Assembly (NCBI RefSeq): GCF_029852145.1
Contig: NC_079977.1
Location: forward strand, 16,563,948-16,627,947
Reading direction: 5' to 3'
Source of the DNA: Microplitis mediator
Taxonomy: Eukaryota; Arthropoda; Insecta; Hymenoptera; Braconidae
Length of the DNA stretch: 64,000 nucleotides
Shown: in pieces, positions 19,218-31,223 of the stretch
How positions within the stretch are numbered: the first letter of the stretch is position 1
Layout: each line of letters opens with the position of its first letter
The notes under the pieces: generated by a model
Database searches by the model: none
Seen by the model: the letters and a program-made list of their open reading frames with translations, nothing else
Told to the model about the DNA's origin: nothing
Made by a program: the position numbers and the translations under genes

Positions 19218-22200
19218 AACCTGACTGGGTCGTGTGCGAACATCACTCAGTCCGGTACTAACTCAATTTTCTTTCATTTTTTTTTTAAACCGTACTGAAT
19301 TGGGTGCAGATCAGTAACTATTCGGGTTCTAATCTTTCCGTATATGATAAAGATGTCCTGAGTTATTGATTGTCAAAGTCAAAATGGACTTTTTTGATTT
19401 GATCAATGATAACTCCGCACCAAATTACCGTAGAGACTTTTTGAGGGCGGCAAATTAAAGGGCATAAAATTTCCTAAAAGAGACATAAGGTTAGATTATC
19501 AAGAAACATTCATTAAAGCCCATAGACCTTTTTTGAGACGAGCAGAAATTTAGACAAAGTTTTCTGCGGTGATTTTCTTAGGATTACTCTGGAACCGTGC
19601 ATGATAAAAAATTTCGAAGGCCAGATCTGAAAACTAAAAACTTGAAGCTACCGTTTGATTTTTTTCCTTTGCTGTACGACCATTTTCCTCTGAGTTACAG
19701 CATGTTGAAAATCGCTAAAAAATTTACAATTTTTTCATATTTCTTAATTTCTGTTAGTAGTGTATCTACATCATGCTGTCATATACATTTCGATTTCAGT
19801 AAATACGTCATATATGTCATATACATTTGAGATTATTATAAATAATGAATTCATAGGAAAAACATGGTGGTATTCAAACAATACTTCTATCGATATTTAA
19901 ATAGTATCAAGTAGTTAGTACGATAGTAATACCAAATTTTTATCAAATATTCACAGAAAATGAGTTAATTGAAAATTGATGGAACTGAAAATTTGGAGAG
20001 AATTTTTTGTTTTATCCAAATTTTCGAAGAGTTACAGAGAACTAGTGAAATACGATGAAACTTGTCATTCATTATAAGGTTCAATGCTTAATATACGAAA
20101 CTCAAATTTTTATCGGTTCTCTGTAACACCTTTCCTATAAGTAGGTGCCATATTTTTTTCGGTTCAAAAATCGAAGTGACCGCAAGCTTAAAAAAAAAAG
20201 TTTGTTGCTCAGGGACCGGACAAGTGGATAATAATTAGTCCATAACTTGAAAGCGATTTGAATGGAGGACTTTTTTTTAGAGTAATGAAGTGAGGCTGCA
20301 TCGTATGATCTTATCTCGGCGGTCTGTTAACCAGTACAGAGAACTGGTGTCACTGGCGGGCTTCTCAAGCCTATTTCATTCAGAGTCTCTTCATTTTCTG
20401 AGACGGAAGAAGTATTAGACCCTCAGAGGTATGGACTAGTGGTGGTTTAGTTAGATACCCTAGGTCAATGATGTGAGTTCTTTAAACTCACACCCGGTTA
20501 ACGTCTCACCCTTGGTCGTCACTTGATAATATATATTAAGCAAAGGTATCGTCTAGGGGGTACATGGAATTTCGTGAAATTTATATAAAGTTACGATATG
20601 AAGACACTTGCAATAGCTTCAGGTAATAAAATACTGTTTTACAATTATCGTTAGAAACTAGTATGTGAAATCATCGTATGATGGATCTTGGTTATTGTGT
20701 TATATTGCCATAAGATGAAGACCATTGAGTACCTGATGGGCGTGTGCTTATTAAATTTACATACTGCAATTTATAGCACACAGCGTGTATAGTACTACCA
20801 TCTGATCTCAATCATGATAGTATTGTTCCCATGGATTAAAAAAATAGTGCCTTGTATAAATAAAGCTCACTTAGTCATTCAAATTATTCACTATACGAAA
20901 TTCCAGATAAATCAAAAAATTATAATCAGAAATATGTAAATTAATACGTTAGATATAATAAGCAAGTTGAGTGCTCTGTAACGGATGAAATACAGTGCAT
21001 AATACCCTTTAGCATTTTAGTCTACTCTGGATGTTTTATTGCTGTAATGCTGCTGCTTAATTTGTATCTGTATACTCAGTGCAACAATTGTGATCAGAAG
21101 AATTTTAAAATGTCTAATAAATAAAAATACATAAATGATTGATAGTGATGTCAAACAACGACTTAGTAAATCATATAGTAAAGTCTGTCGCCATAATAAT
21201 TATAGTCCATTGGAACTTTGTGTGTTCCTATTTTGAATATAAAATTATATTCGACACATATATTTATACTTATGCCAGGAGTTAAATGCTAGAATAGATA
21301 ATATATCGGTATTATATTTACAGTAGATTGGATTGGCAAACATTATTAGTGCGCTCACCCTACTGGAACGAAAGAAATACTCTTATGTCCACTACTCATG
21401 TTCACTGTTGACTCATTAATCACTGATGGCATCTACAGGTCAGATTAAATACAAACATGGATAGCATACACTATAATATAGAGATTAGCGTGGAATGAAA
21501 TAGTCCAAGGACTAATTTTTCTAAATAAAATTGAAGGAAAAACAAATAAAGATGAAATAGCTGTAATCGCACTGAAATAAAGCTCTGTTGAAAATAGTAA
21601 AATTCCAACATAGCTGCTGATTTGAATAGAAGTCATATACTTTAAGTGGTCCAGCACAGTTATGAAAGTGATCATAATAGAGCTCAGTCTTGCAATATGA
21701 TTCTATCGAGTGAAGTCAAAACAACGTTATCAAAAATACCGTAATCTAAATATATCTGATCTCAATATTTGTGATAAATTGTTCATAAAGTAACTTTGGA
21801 ATACCACTGAGTAACACGGTCAGCTGTTAATGTCAATGACCCTTCTAATCGCTGGCCAATAATTCGTCTTTTCTGCGCTAAGCGACAGTTACATTGTAAT
21901 AGTCATATGGTTGGTTCAAGTACACCAATAGAGTCGTCAATAAGGTTGATATTGACGTATCTGTCATCATACTATCTTCGACTGATACGATCAGAACCAA
22001 AACAATAAGGCAATCACCAATGTGATAGCCCGGTATTTTCCCGGAATAAAAAAAGACTCAATTGGTTCTTTTTGATTCTTTGGCATGGGTTATCAACCAA
22101 TGCAAATATCACGGATACCCACAAGATTCTTTCTAGAGATCCTGGTTAAATCTTGAGGAATTATTAATAACTACCTGAGTCAAAATACTAGATCTGTTTT

Positions 22201-22780
22201 AAAATAAATGATAAATTCAAATACTTTTTCTTTAAAATAGAAATATCTATTTCGTTCCGTGTTACAATTGCCCCTGCACTGTGTGACAATTGCAGCCCAC
22301 GCGGGCCAGTTTGATAACAATTGATATTTTCTAGGAGTAAGTTGGACAGAAAGTAACCAAATGATATTGCGATAGAGTAAAATTGACGTTCTGTCAACGA
22401 TTGATATTGTAATATTATATTATTCGCCATTAAATTATTGTTTGTAATTTACCGTTAAGATAATTAAAGACGAAAAAAAAATATTAGTTAGTGATGTCAC
22501 TTTTTGACAATCAATTTCTTCATACAATATCGAGACATAAGTGTTGGAACTCTCGAGCAGTGAGATGTTTCAAAGCTGACCGGTGGAGTCGAGTATTTTC
22601 CAGATTTTAAATTACATATAATTATCAGCGATCAAAGTTTTATGAGTATTAAAAGAGATGTTCAAAATCAACAACTATAGCAATGATGACATGAAATTGT
22701 TTTTTCGGAATTTATATAGTTACCTATGGGAATCTGCGAGGAACTTATATGGGTTCATACAGGAACTTATTTTTATTTTT
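19218..22780. other. Gene-free AT-rich interval
   Basis: No coding signal. Bases 20280-20520 are GC-richer and include CCAGTACAGAGAACTGG and matched GAGTTCTTTAAACTC hairpins, without an open frame. They could be a structured RNA or a repeat, but nothing identifies it. ACAGAGAAC and GGTTCTCTGTAAC phrases near 20035-20130 suggest another degenerate inverted repeat. Confidence 0.45.
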
Positions 22781-22789
22781 ATTCATTTA

Positions 22790-23400
22790 TTAATAATTTT
22801 TTGACCCTCGAATCGAGATTCCCTAAGGGCCGCAATATACAAAAATTTTGCAAAGTATAGTATAATAATAATAATATTTAAATGTAAACATACAATAGGT
22901 AAGATAATTTAGTAAATTAAGTGAATTGAATCAATTAAAGTAGTTAAATAGGTAGATAAGTAGACTTCAATTACACAATAATAGTATACAAATACATATT
23001 TCATCGATAATACAATAATAATCAATAATCGTATATACTCATAAAGTGGACCTAATTCACGCCTTACTGCAGAAAATAATTATAACACTCTGATTTGAAT
23101 TCTTCATAAGTTGCAATTGACACAATAGATGAGGGCAGATCATTCTATACTCGGATAGCAGACAGTAAAAATGAATGTTCATATGTATATGTACGACAGG
23201 TTAGTTGATACAGGACATCAATTTGACGATGTGCATGCGCACGCACGGTACTCAAAATATTGAAATTCTTCCGCAATATTTTATCACAATTCAATCGTAA
23301 GATTTTATATGTAATGCATGCTAAAAGAACTCACGCCTACTGCATAGTTTCAACCAACCTAGTCTTATTCTGTACGGACTAATATGCTTGTATCTGCAAA
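22790..23400 (-). pseudogene. 5'-truncated LINE remnant: reverse-transcriptase ORF C-terminus and 3' UTR
   Basis: On the minus strand, bases ~23300-23060 read as the tail of a LINE ORF2: CDKILRKNFNILSTV, AHRQIDVLYQ, RTYTYEHSFLLSAIRV, a stop where Trp is usual, then NDLPSSIVSIATYEEFK and a closing stop at about 23064. The RxxxYxHSFxxSAIRVWNxLP pattern ending ORF2 is common in CR1/L2/Jockey-group LINEs (family knowledge). A ~270 bp 3' UTR follows, ending in GCGGCCCTTAGGGAATCTCG and an AATAAATGAATAAAAATAAA tail near 22775. It is 5' truncated and dead, and differs from the 56-64 kb LINE. Confidence 0.75.
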
Positions 23401-23409
23401 CATAGAAGA

Positions 23410-23765
23410 TTTATCTAATACAGGTTACATGGAGTCTTATTGGAATCTGGCAGTAATTATTTCAGAATCCACCAAGGAATCACTGAAAATTTGTTAAGTA
23501 CTTCATTTTAACAACCCAGACTAGAATCTACTTAGATCCGCTAAAATTAGTAGGATCTACAGAAATCTATAGAAATTCATCGATTCTGTAAAATACCATA
23601 GAAATAAATGGGACAAAATTTCCTATGCCAATAACTCCAGACAGAAGTCCGGATGGAAATCTGCGGGACCCGATAGTAATCCATGGAAATTCGGTCGAAT
23701 CTATCATCGGAACCCATGAAAATAAATACGGATTGCTACACGGAATTTCAAGACAGAGCAATGCA
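23410..23765. repeat. Family D-like repeat (GGAATCY...GAAAT phrases)
   Basis: Loose succession of ATGGAGTCTTATTGGAATCT, AGGATCTACAGAAATCTATA and CCATGGAAATTCGG, similar in style to 6090-6530 and 33480-33660. Short antisense-overlapping open frames here are not convincing genes. Relationship judged by eye only. Confidence 0.35.
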
Positions 23766-25994
23766 ACAGCAGTTTATTTTACTATATTTCTAATCATCCA
23801 AGATCAAGTATGACCTCTTTCATTTGCAATATTTAAAACTATTATAAACGGTTCTTAATTTTAACTCTAATCATTGATCTATTTACATTAACGAACGTGT
23901 GCTGCACGTCAACCTGCAGCAGCACAATAAAGAATAAGATCATCGTGCTTACCCACGACTCTTTAGCACCAGATGTCAAAATTTTGTTCGTCTAGTATTA
24001 CGAATCTCTCAGCTATAAATAATTGCAATCGTATATATAATGATATCAGCAAAATCTGATAATTGCTCATACTTATGGTCTGCAAACAATGTTCAATATA
24101 TGATACACAAATAAAATTAGAGTATAAAACGATTAATTTTTTTATTTTTTGTAAAAAAAAAATTGTCAGAATCCTTGACTTTTTTCGTTTATTTGTCAGA
24201 TACCTGTTCTCTACTCCGACCTAAACCGGAAGTGAAACAGACAGGATTGGAGATAGGACTGGTTTATCTCTCGAGCACACATAGACACTAATTTTATTAT
24301 ACAAACATTGATTATTATTTTTTATGGCATATTATACAGCTATTTATTAATATTTAGCACTGGTTAGCTGGTTATGCAATCAAATAATGAATTAATTTAA
24401 GCTAAAACTTGTGTGGTGGTTTTTATACGTGTATAGGCAGGTTAAACAGCCAAGAAGGTATGATTTGATGATTATTAGCACCCGCCCATAGCGAAGTCGT
24501 CGATGAATTAGTGAGATATAATTATACATATACAACTATCGTTATATAAATCATAAACATGTCAAACATACAATGTACCACTGTAATTTTCATCATGATA
24601 TCATAATTAAGTGGTGTCGCTTGCTCTTATAATTCCATGATTATTTTTGTCATTTCTACAACCAGGAATGGATATATGAATTAATATTCGAATCATATAG
24701 ATATGCCTACGCGTTGTTAACGTTTATTTCATGAAATGAGAGGAGAGGAAAAATGAGCCATCCAACATTTGATGAATCACGACCATCGACTAAGCCTTGG
24801 GTACCAGTGTCAGAACTCACAGTCAACGAACTCAGAGATGGTAAACAATAAAATTCCAATCCTGAGTTTTTTAGCTTCAAAATTATGCGATCAGTGGAAT
24901 TACATTTTATTTTAACGGTTTTACAGACCGATACTTCAATTAAGATCGAAAATGAGCAAAATTGTTTTTTAACCTTATTCCAATCCTTCCAAAATTGTAT
25001 TTGTTGATTCTAAGTCTCATCAAAATTATATATCATTCTAATCAATCTAGTTCAAAATTGAACTAGTAAGTGCCCTATTGGTCTTAAAATGTCTTGATTC
25101 GACGGGCTCCAGAATTTAAATTCTGAATTTCAATGCAAGTAATTATAAAAAATATATCGTGTGGTACGAGATAAATACGAGTTCAGACCATGTGATGACG
25201 GTCCCCAGTCTCAGCTTGGGCAGTCAACCTCGTACTCACCTGAAATAGTATTGTTAAATTTCTTCTTAACGAGGATTAACGAAGTATTCAATAAAATATT
25301 GACTTTTAAAGTTGAAATCTGATACATTAATTTTATCTACTACCTCCGAAATATTAACACATCGTATTTTATGATTAAAAAAATGGATCTTTAAAGAAAA
25401 AAAAAAGTTGTGAAATCAAGAATAGATTTATTAATGAGGATGTGAAACAAAGGAAAATGAAGATTCTCTAAACAAACATGATGAAATGCAGCCACTCGTA
25501 TACACTAAATTTATAACGTGACCATGGCTCTCCTTCTACTGCACGCAAACAAATGCTCATCTCCATTCCGGTAACATGTTCGTGCATTCTTAACTCCAAG
25601 TTAGTTATAGCAATCGTTAAGATGTGTTGTTACTACTGTTTTTTACAAGGAAAGATCCAACACTAATTGTGATTTTACTACGACCAACCTGATCTTCTTT
25701 ATTAATCTACCGTCTAACTACACTGATCGACTCAATTGATTTATGGATATCGGTTCTGTAACACAATAACCGCGGGAGAAATTTTCCGAACAGAATATCC
25801 ACGGACAAAATATCCACAACGGCAAGATGCGAGTATTGGATTATTAACTAATTTTTTTAAAAAATGCGGTTGTGTAGTGATGTGGCATATTGGTAGTGAT
25901 AAGTCATTAAGTGCATACATAGATGGCGTTAATTTACATTCGTGAAGCAGATAAATTAACAACTCTCAAGAGATTAAATTAAGTTATATACTGA
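23766..25994. other. Gene-free AT-rich interval
   Basis: No recognisable gene. Around 25775-25820, AACAGAATATCCACGGACAAAATATCC resembles the ACAAAATATCC ends of the TIR element at 40.55 kb. A similar phrase recurs near 26370-26450, so remnants of that family may be present. Confidence 0.45.
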
Positions 25995-26232
25995 ATCATT
26001 AATTTCATTTAAGACCATAAGATGGGCGATGGCGTTATAGGTAAAACCCATTTGTAATTTTTTGGTCACTTTAGTATTAGGTATGAGGCAGGATATCTTG
26101 AAAGTGCCTAACTGACGATTCTACCAATACATCTCGGATAAAACTTAATATGGTATGTGTCTAGTGAATCTTCAATTCGATAAAGATTATAACTTGGTGA
26201 ATTGTGCTGTGGGAAACTACAAATTCTTCCAT
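25995..26232 (+). repeat. Dispersed repeat family B, copy 1
   Basis: Matches the reverse complement of 47510-47760. Shared blocks include TTAGGTATGAGGCAGGATAT, GGTCACTT(T/C)AGT, GTGCCTMACYGACGATTC and AAAGATT. It is non-coding, diverged (roughly three-quarters identical by eye), and the boundaries are approximate. Confidence 0.65.
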
Positions 26233-26860
26233 TACATGAGTATCTGTTAATTCATCGACCAGTCATTGAAAAGATATTAGGATGTACATGTGTTAGTTAA
26301 ACTTCAAAATAGCGTCTTACGTGTTACCATCACCACAAACACGTACAGAATCAAATTTTTTGTTTGGATTAGAATCTACAACAAAATATCCGTGTCAACA
26401 ATAACCGGGACTGAGGTTTTCCGGATGTTCTGTCGCGCGGAAGTTTTGTCTGCAGTTATCTAGTCGCGGCACCTGGATATTTTCGTTTCTTTTGAACGTC
26501 ATAGTAGCTTAATGCCAAAGTGAGAAAATAGGACTTGAAGTTTTTATTCTCTTAAAATGAAATAGATTTTCTGAGCTTATATAAGACAGAACTATGTACT
26601 TTATGGAAGTTAATGACTGAAAGTATATAAATAATAATAAATATAAGAAGTGAGATAATAATAACGGTCACTTGTTTCTTTTCATTTATGATTATTTAGC
26701 CTTGATATTTGATCATCATCATTGAATCATATTTCGAATCGAATGATAGTTTAGTAGATATTAATGGAGTAGAATACTAGAATCTATAAAGCTCTATCAA
26801 TTTCACATTACTAATAATGATTGAAAACAAAAGAAATGGAATCGAATAATCGTACACTAA
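26233..26860. other. Gene-free AT-rich interval
   Basis: Includes a GC-richer patch at 26380-26470 with ACAAAATATCCGTG and TTTTCCGGATGTTCTGTCGC words related to the 25.78 kb patch. Nothing else. Confidence 0.45.
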
Positions 26861-26960
26861 ATACATTTGTAACGTTCTTACATATTTATATTTATAATAG
26901 TGGAAGGGGCTGACTTGAATGCTAAAAGGGTCGATGACGAGAGAGTTCGGAAATGTACGT

Positions 26961-26986
26961 CCCACGTGGGTAGGTTCGTATAAAAA
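26961..26986 (+). promoter_or_regulatory. Candidate Pol II promoter: palindromic E-box plus TATA box
   Basis: CCCACGTGGG (26961-26970), a perfect palindrome with a CACGTG core, lies 9 bp upstream of TATAAAAA (26979-26986). Transcription would start near 27008-27014, inside a GC-richer island. CACGTG is bound by bHLH proteins in animals. Assignment as a promoter is inference from motif spacing and the composition change. Confidence 0.45.
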
Positions 26987-27007
26987 GGCATCCGTTCACC
27001 GCGTGGC

Positions 27008-27412
27008 TTGACTCGGTTGGTGTGTGAAATCACTGCAGAAAGTCGAAGTGCGTCGGTGGGAAGCAAAGGGGTGCACGACACTCTCTCTTTACTCTCAGGC
27101 TTTCAGGTGTTCTGATTCTCTTTCTTGACGCTGTCTTGTTGAACGACCATCTGCAACGTCTAGCCACTTATGAGAAAGCTGTATAGAGTTGGAAGACTGG
27201 GCGAACTCGTTGTCACGCTCATGCAGAGACTGAGAGTGTCCCGGGACATCGCATCTTCATGTTTTACTATATATGCGATTTGTGCATCTCTTTTTTCCCT
27301 CGTACGTGGTGTGTGTCTGGACGCCCACGCTGTTAGAATTTCTCAATGCATACCGTCGTCTCAGTCACGACGTAAGCCAACTCTGTATACATATTATTCT
27401 TGAAATAAATAA
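27008..27412 (+). other. Possible transcribed island downstream of the TATA box
   Basis: GC-richer ~360 bp following the candidate TATA box. A Met at 27170 opens a 77-residue frame with no domain. GACGTAAGCC near 27369 could serve as a splice donor, and AATAAATAAAA at about 27404 as a polyadenylation signal. Two readings fit: a non-coding or 5' untranslated exon of an unseen gene, or a short stand-alone transcript. No homology is recognised. Confidence 0.3.
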
Positions 27413-29690
27413 AAACTATAAGTTTGATATTTATTGTTATTTAATGGTTACAATAAATATAAATTCATTTTTTGCTATTCAAGGAATAAATAAATCAGAA
27501 AGATAAAAATTTACGAGTCAGTAGCTAAATGCAGACGTGTGTGAATGTCATATTGTTTTATTTGAATGCTTAATATTGCAGTGTCGATAAATGTAAATGT
27601 ATTACACTTAAAAAAAAAAAAACTCACATAGTATAATTATTTAACAATTAAAAAAAAAATATCCTCTCATATAATTAGTTCTACGAGACATGTCCAGTTA
27701 TCGTCAGATCCAACTTCAATATTTTTTCATACTGGTTTGCCTGACACTACGTTAGTGTTAGTGTATAGAAAACAATGTACTCAAAAATTAATTTTCATAA
27801 AAATAGCAATAATTGAAAACTATGATCTTAACAGACTAATATTTGCAGTGAAAAATGTTACAAGTAGCGAAAATGAATGAAGCTTCTCACTTACACTCTT
27901 GACTCAGCGGCAATTTTAACCTCTTATGCTCTTATTATTTTCCCATTACTTAGTAAACCTAAAGATCTAATAAAATAGCTATTAACATTTTGAAGGAAAG
28001 TTTTTCAGAAATTTGTAGTGAAAAATTGGTTAATAACGGTTTTGATAGTACTTTGGATAAAAGTAATAATTTAAGGACTTTGCCAACTAATATTTATAAC
28101 GATAATTTAAATAATGTTAGTAATTCTATAACGGATACAATGTTTGCTTGTTGATAATGAAATTAATAATAATACATATACTAAAAGCTGTTGTTAACAA
28201 TATTGAATTATTGAAATAGTTATAACTATATATCATATATTGATAAGATGAATCAAATAATAAATATTAGACATAAGGATATTACACTGTGTTCTTTTAA
28301 GATCCTTCATTATTGCACAAATACACGAAACATTCACACAGACGTATACCCACCACCAATTACCACTTCTTTTGACCTTCTTTCGATTTCCTTCCGAATA
28401 TCCTTGAGAACCGGAAGTAAATCTCGAGTCTACTGTACCGAAAAGAAGTTACTGAAGTTGAACAACTTATTTAAAATTTAAATATAAAAAATTTTGGGAC
28501 ATTTAAAATTGTTCAGTAATGATGATAAGAGTCATTAATGACAGATAAAAACTATTTAAAAAAAAATTTTACAAAATTTGTAGAGCGGTCGGTTTTGTCC
28601 ACTCAATCCCGTTCAGCCCACCCTTCCCCTATTTATATCACATTGATGGCTCGAACTTTGTGAATTTTTTGTCAGTGATCTAAAAAGATGAGAATAGCAG
28701 AATGAAATAGGGCATGTTTTTCGAAAATTCGGGATTTAGAAAAAAAAAACAATTGTCTACATGTTTGGTCTCTTATTCAGATATCGTAGCATAAAGGTAC
28801 AAAAAATGAATTTTTTGATGTGACAATTGTAATTAATCGGCTGACAATACCATCAGGCTTGTTTCTTAGTACTATCTTTAATGTCTTCATTACGACATTT
28901 GAATATTTATCTTGAAATATAGATACGATGTAATGTAGGTGAAGCACTCACAAATAACAACTCGCGTTAAAGCGAGAATAGAGCACACTAACCATATTCG
29001 TGCTTGAGATATATAAAAGTTGTTGTTCCGTGAGCAATAGTTCTCTGGACATCCACGAAATTGTTCAATTTATTATCATCAGTTTTATCCGTAGTGCTCG
29101 AACATCGATTACGCTTATATTGCTGTTATAATCGTATAGATCGTTGTTGAAATCGTGTGGGTTGCTGTGATATCGTACTTGCACTTCATGGTTACTATAT
29201 ATATAATATCTCAGCAATATGTTATGCACATCCCATAATCATAATGAATTGTAATATATCTTAAGTCAAAAGTATAATTTGTCATTTGATGACTTTAATT
29301 TCATCAATTTGTAGTTACAGACATCTAGAAAAATCCGAATAAATGTTGGAAGACTAAGCTAATCGAATGTCTTTAAGAGAGTCATAAATGATTGTTCTCA
29401 GTCTATGGAGTATCTCATTAATTTTATCTCTATTGCAGAATAATGATCAAGTTACTCCTCATTTTCTTCAGTTTTACGAGACTTTAAATAGATATTTGTT
29501 CTTGATTCAAAATGTTGTCTCATCAAACTATTTGTGCTATAAGCTAAATACATTATTCTGTTAGCCCCGTAATAAAGTAACCGACGACAAAATACCTAGG
29601 TTATTACCTAGCAAACAATGATACTTGAAAAAACTAGAATAAATCATTAGTATTATCGTGGTTATTATGGCGTTGTTTATTTTGGCTCAG
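27413..29690. other. Gene-free AT-rich interval
   Basis: No gene recognised. A second TATA-like site, TATATAAAAG at 29010-29019, precedes a slightly GC-richer stretch (29020-29170) without an open frame. This is weak evidence for a promoter. Confidence 0.45.
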
Positions 29691-29814
29691 TTATTTGAGC
29701 CCGGTACATATTTTATTTTTCATCATACCTGCACCGAAAGTTTTAATTTCTGCTTTCTTTAGAGAGAAGAACGTCGCACTTTTTTTTTATGGGAAAACAA
29801 ACCATAAAAAACAG

Positions 29815-29960
29815 CACATGCGCTGTTTTTCCTCTAAACAGAGACAGAAATTCAAACTTTCAGGTACAGATCTGGTAAAAATCGTATATACACTTCGGCT
29901 CTGCTCGGCAGTTATACAAGCGGGTTGAAATGTCCTACTCTTCTCTCGTAGTGTGTAATA
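29815..29960 (+). repeat. Dispersed repeat family C, copy 1
   Basis: AACAGAGACAGAAATTCAAA, CTTTCAGGTACAGATCTGGT, AATGTCCTACTCTTCTCTCG and TAGTGTGTAATATACTATT match the reverse complement of 50865-51045, and partly that of 45836-45900. A 77-residue open frame crosses it but is not conserved between copies. Confidence 0.6.
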
Positions 29961-30675
29961 TACTATTTATTCGAATTCAAAAATCAAACTGTTCGATGAT
30001 ATTCCAGTGAAAGATATACATTTAGCTGAATATGGTCCAAAATACAATAGAGTTGACACTTGAATATATGACATTTTTTTCATTTTTGTTAAAGTATTTT
30101 ACGAGTCGATTCATTCGTGTCTCGATTTAACTGTAGTGACTTATTAACTTCGTGAACATTGGATAAATAATAAAAATTAATGAAGTTTCTATACGATACT
30201 TACGAAGACCGATGATCAATTCCAAAAGAAATGATGGGAAATTATAGAACTTTCAAATATTTTATGCACCTTATTTTTATAAACTCCAGTAGGTTCAACA
30301 GTGGAATTCAGACTTAATTAGACCTTATTCAGCGGTTTTTGTCGGATTCGGTTCAATTTAGTTTCAACAGTTCAACTAATTGGTTAAGTCTCATTTTGCC
30401 CTAAACGCGAATATCATTATATGAGGACAAAATCCGTTCAAACTGGGGACTTGAAAATAATTTTAGCTTAATTTGAAGGCAAAATGAGTTTAAATTTAGG
30501 ACTTAAAAGAAAATTTCAGTTTCATTTTTGAGAATAAACTGTTACAATTTTTAACTCAGTAAACGTTTTCTTTTCTTTGAAAGAGGTTGGCCACATGTGC
30601 GGCTACATGAAATTTAGACTTTTTTTAAACATAATTTTGAATATGAAATCTTTAAACCTTGACAAAATTCTGGAA
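29961..30675. other. Gene-free AT-rich interval
   Basis: No gene seen. GGGGACTTGAAAATAATTTT and TAGGACTTAAAAGAAAATTT, with shared AAAATGAGTT phrases (30395-30530), suggest a diverged direct repeat of about 60 bp. Confidence 0.45.
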
Positions 30676-30679
30676 GTAA

Positions 30680-31219
30680 ACGGTAAGAAATGCATGGCGT
30701 TCAACACCATGCTGGTATGGTCTCAAGACAGATACTAAAATAGTATGTGAAATATTTCAAGATAGTATTGTAACAAGTCCCGGAAGTATGGCGTTATTTA
30801 CTATACTGTATAGTACTGGAGCTATTGTATTGCTCACACGTATGCATGGCAAACACGGCGAAACAGCATGATCCTGAGACCTATACTACACTGCCGAGGG
30901 TTCAATGCTTCTAGTTTTTCCCGCCATAATTTCTGGCGTGTCAATCAATGTATATTATCGTATTACCACCAAAACTATATAGATGTCGTTAGACTACGTT
31001 TATCGGTGAGAAGCAATGTGGATACGGCAATGCAGTATGGGCCTGACGGCTATACTGACATTGCGGCGTCCGTGACAACTATTGCCAATGTTACTATTCC
31101 AGCAATGGTTGAATCATCTATGCATACAATTTTATAACCTATAAAAATCTTCGATACCATACAGTATGGCATTCGCGCCCATACTGGCATAGTGATATCC
31201 GCAAAATATTTCTTACCGT
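30680..31219. mobile_element. 540 bp TIR element with GTAA target duplication
   Basis: Perfect 12 bp inverted ends ACGGTAAGAAAT / ATTTCTTACCGT are flanked by GTAA on both sides (30676-30679 and 31220-31223). The interior is rich in CATACTG/CAGTATGG words in both orientations. An 89-residue plus-strand frame (30868-31137) has no domain and is probably incidental. Likely a non-autonomous DNA transposon; a 4 bp duplication does not fix the superfamily. Confidence 0.65.
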
Positions 31220-31223
31220 GTAA

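Noticed and set aside
19007..19261. 84-residue frame at the end of family A copy 5
   Set aside because: Built from GAGCTC-type repeat words of family A; not seen as open in other copies.
20280..20520. Possible structured non-coding RNA in a GC-richer patch
   Set aside because: Only two short hairpins visible; not enough to call an RNA gene.
29010..29019. TATATAAAAG promoter
   Set aside because: TATA-like words are frequent in such AT-rich DNA; no initiator, exon or open frame follows.
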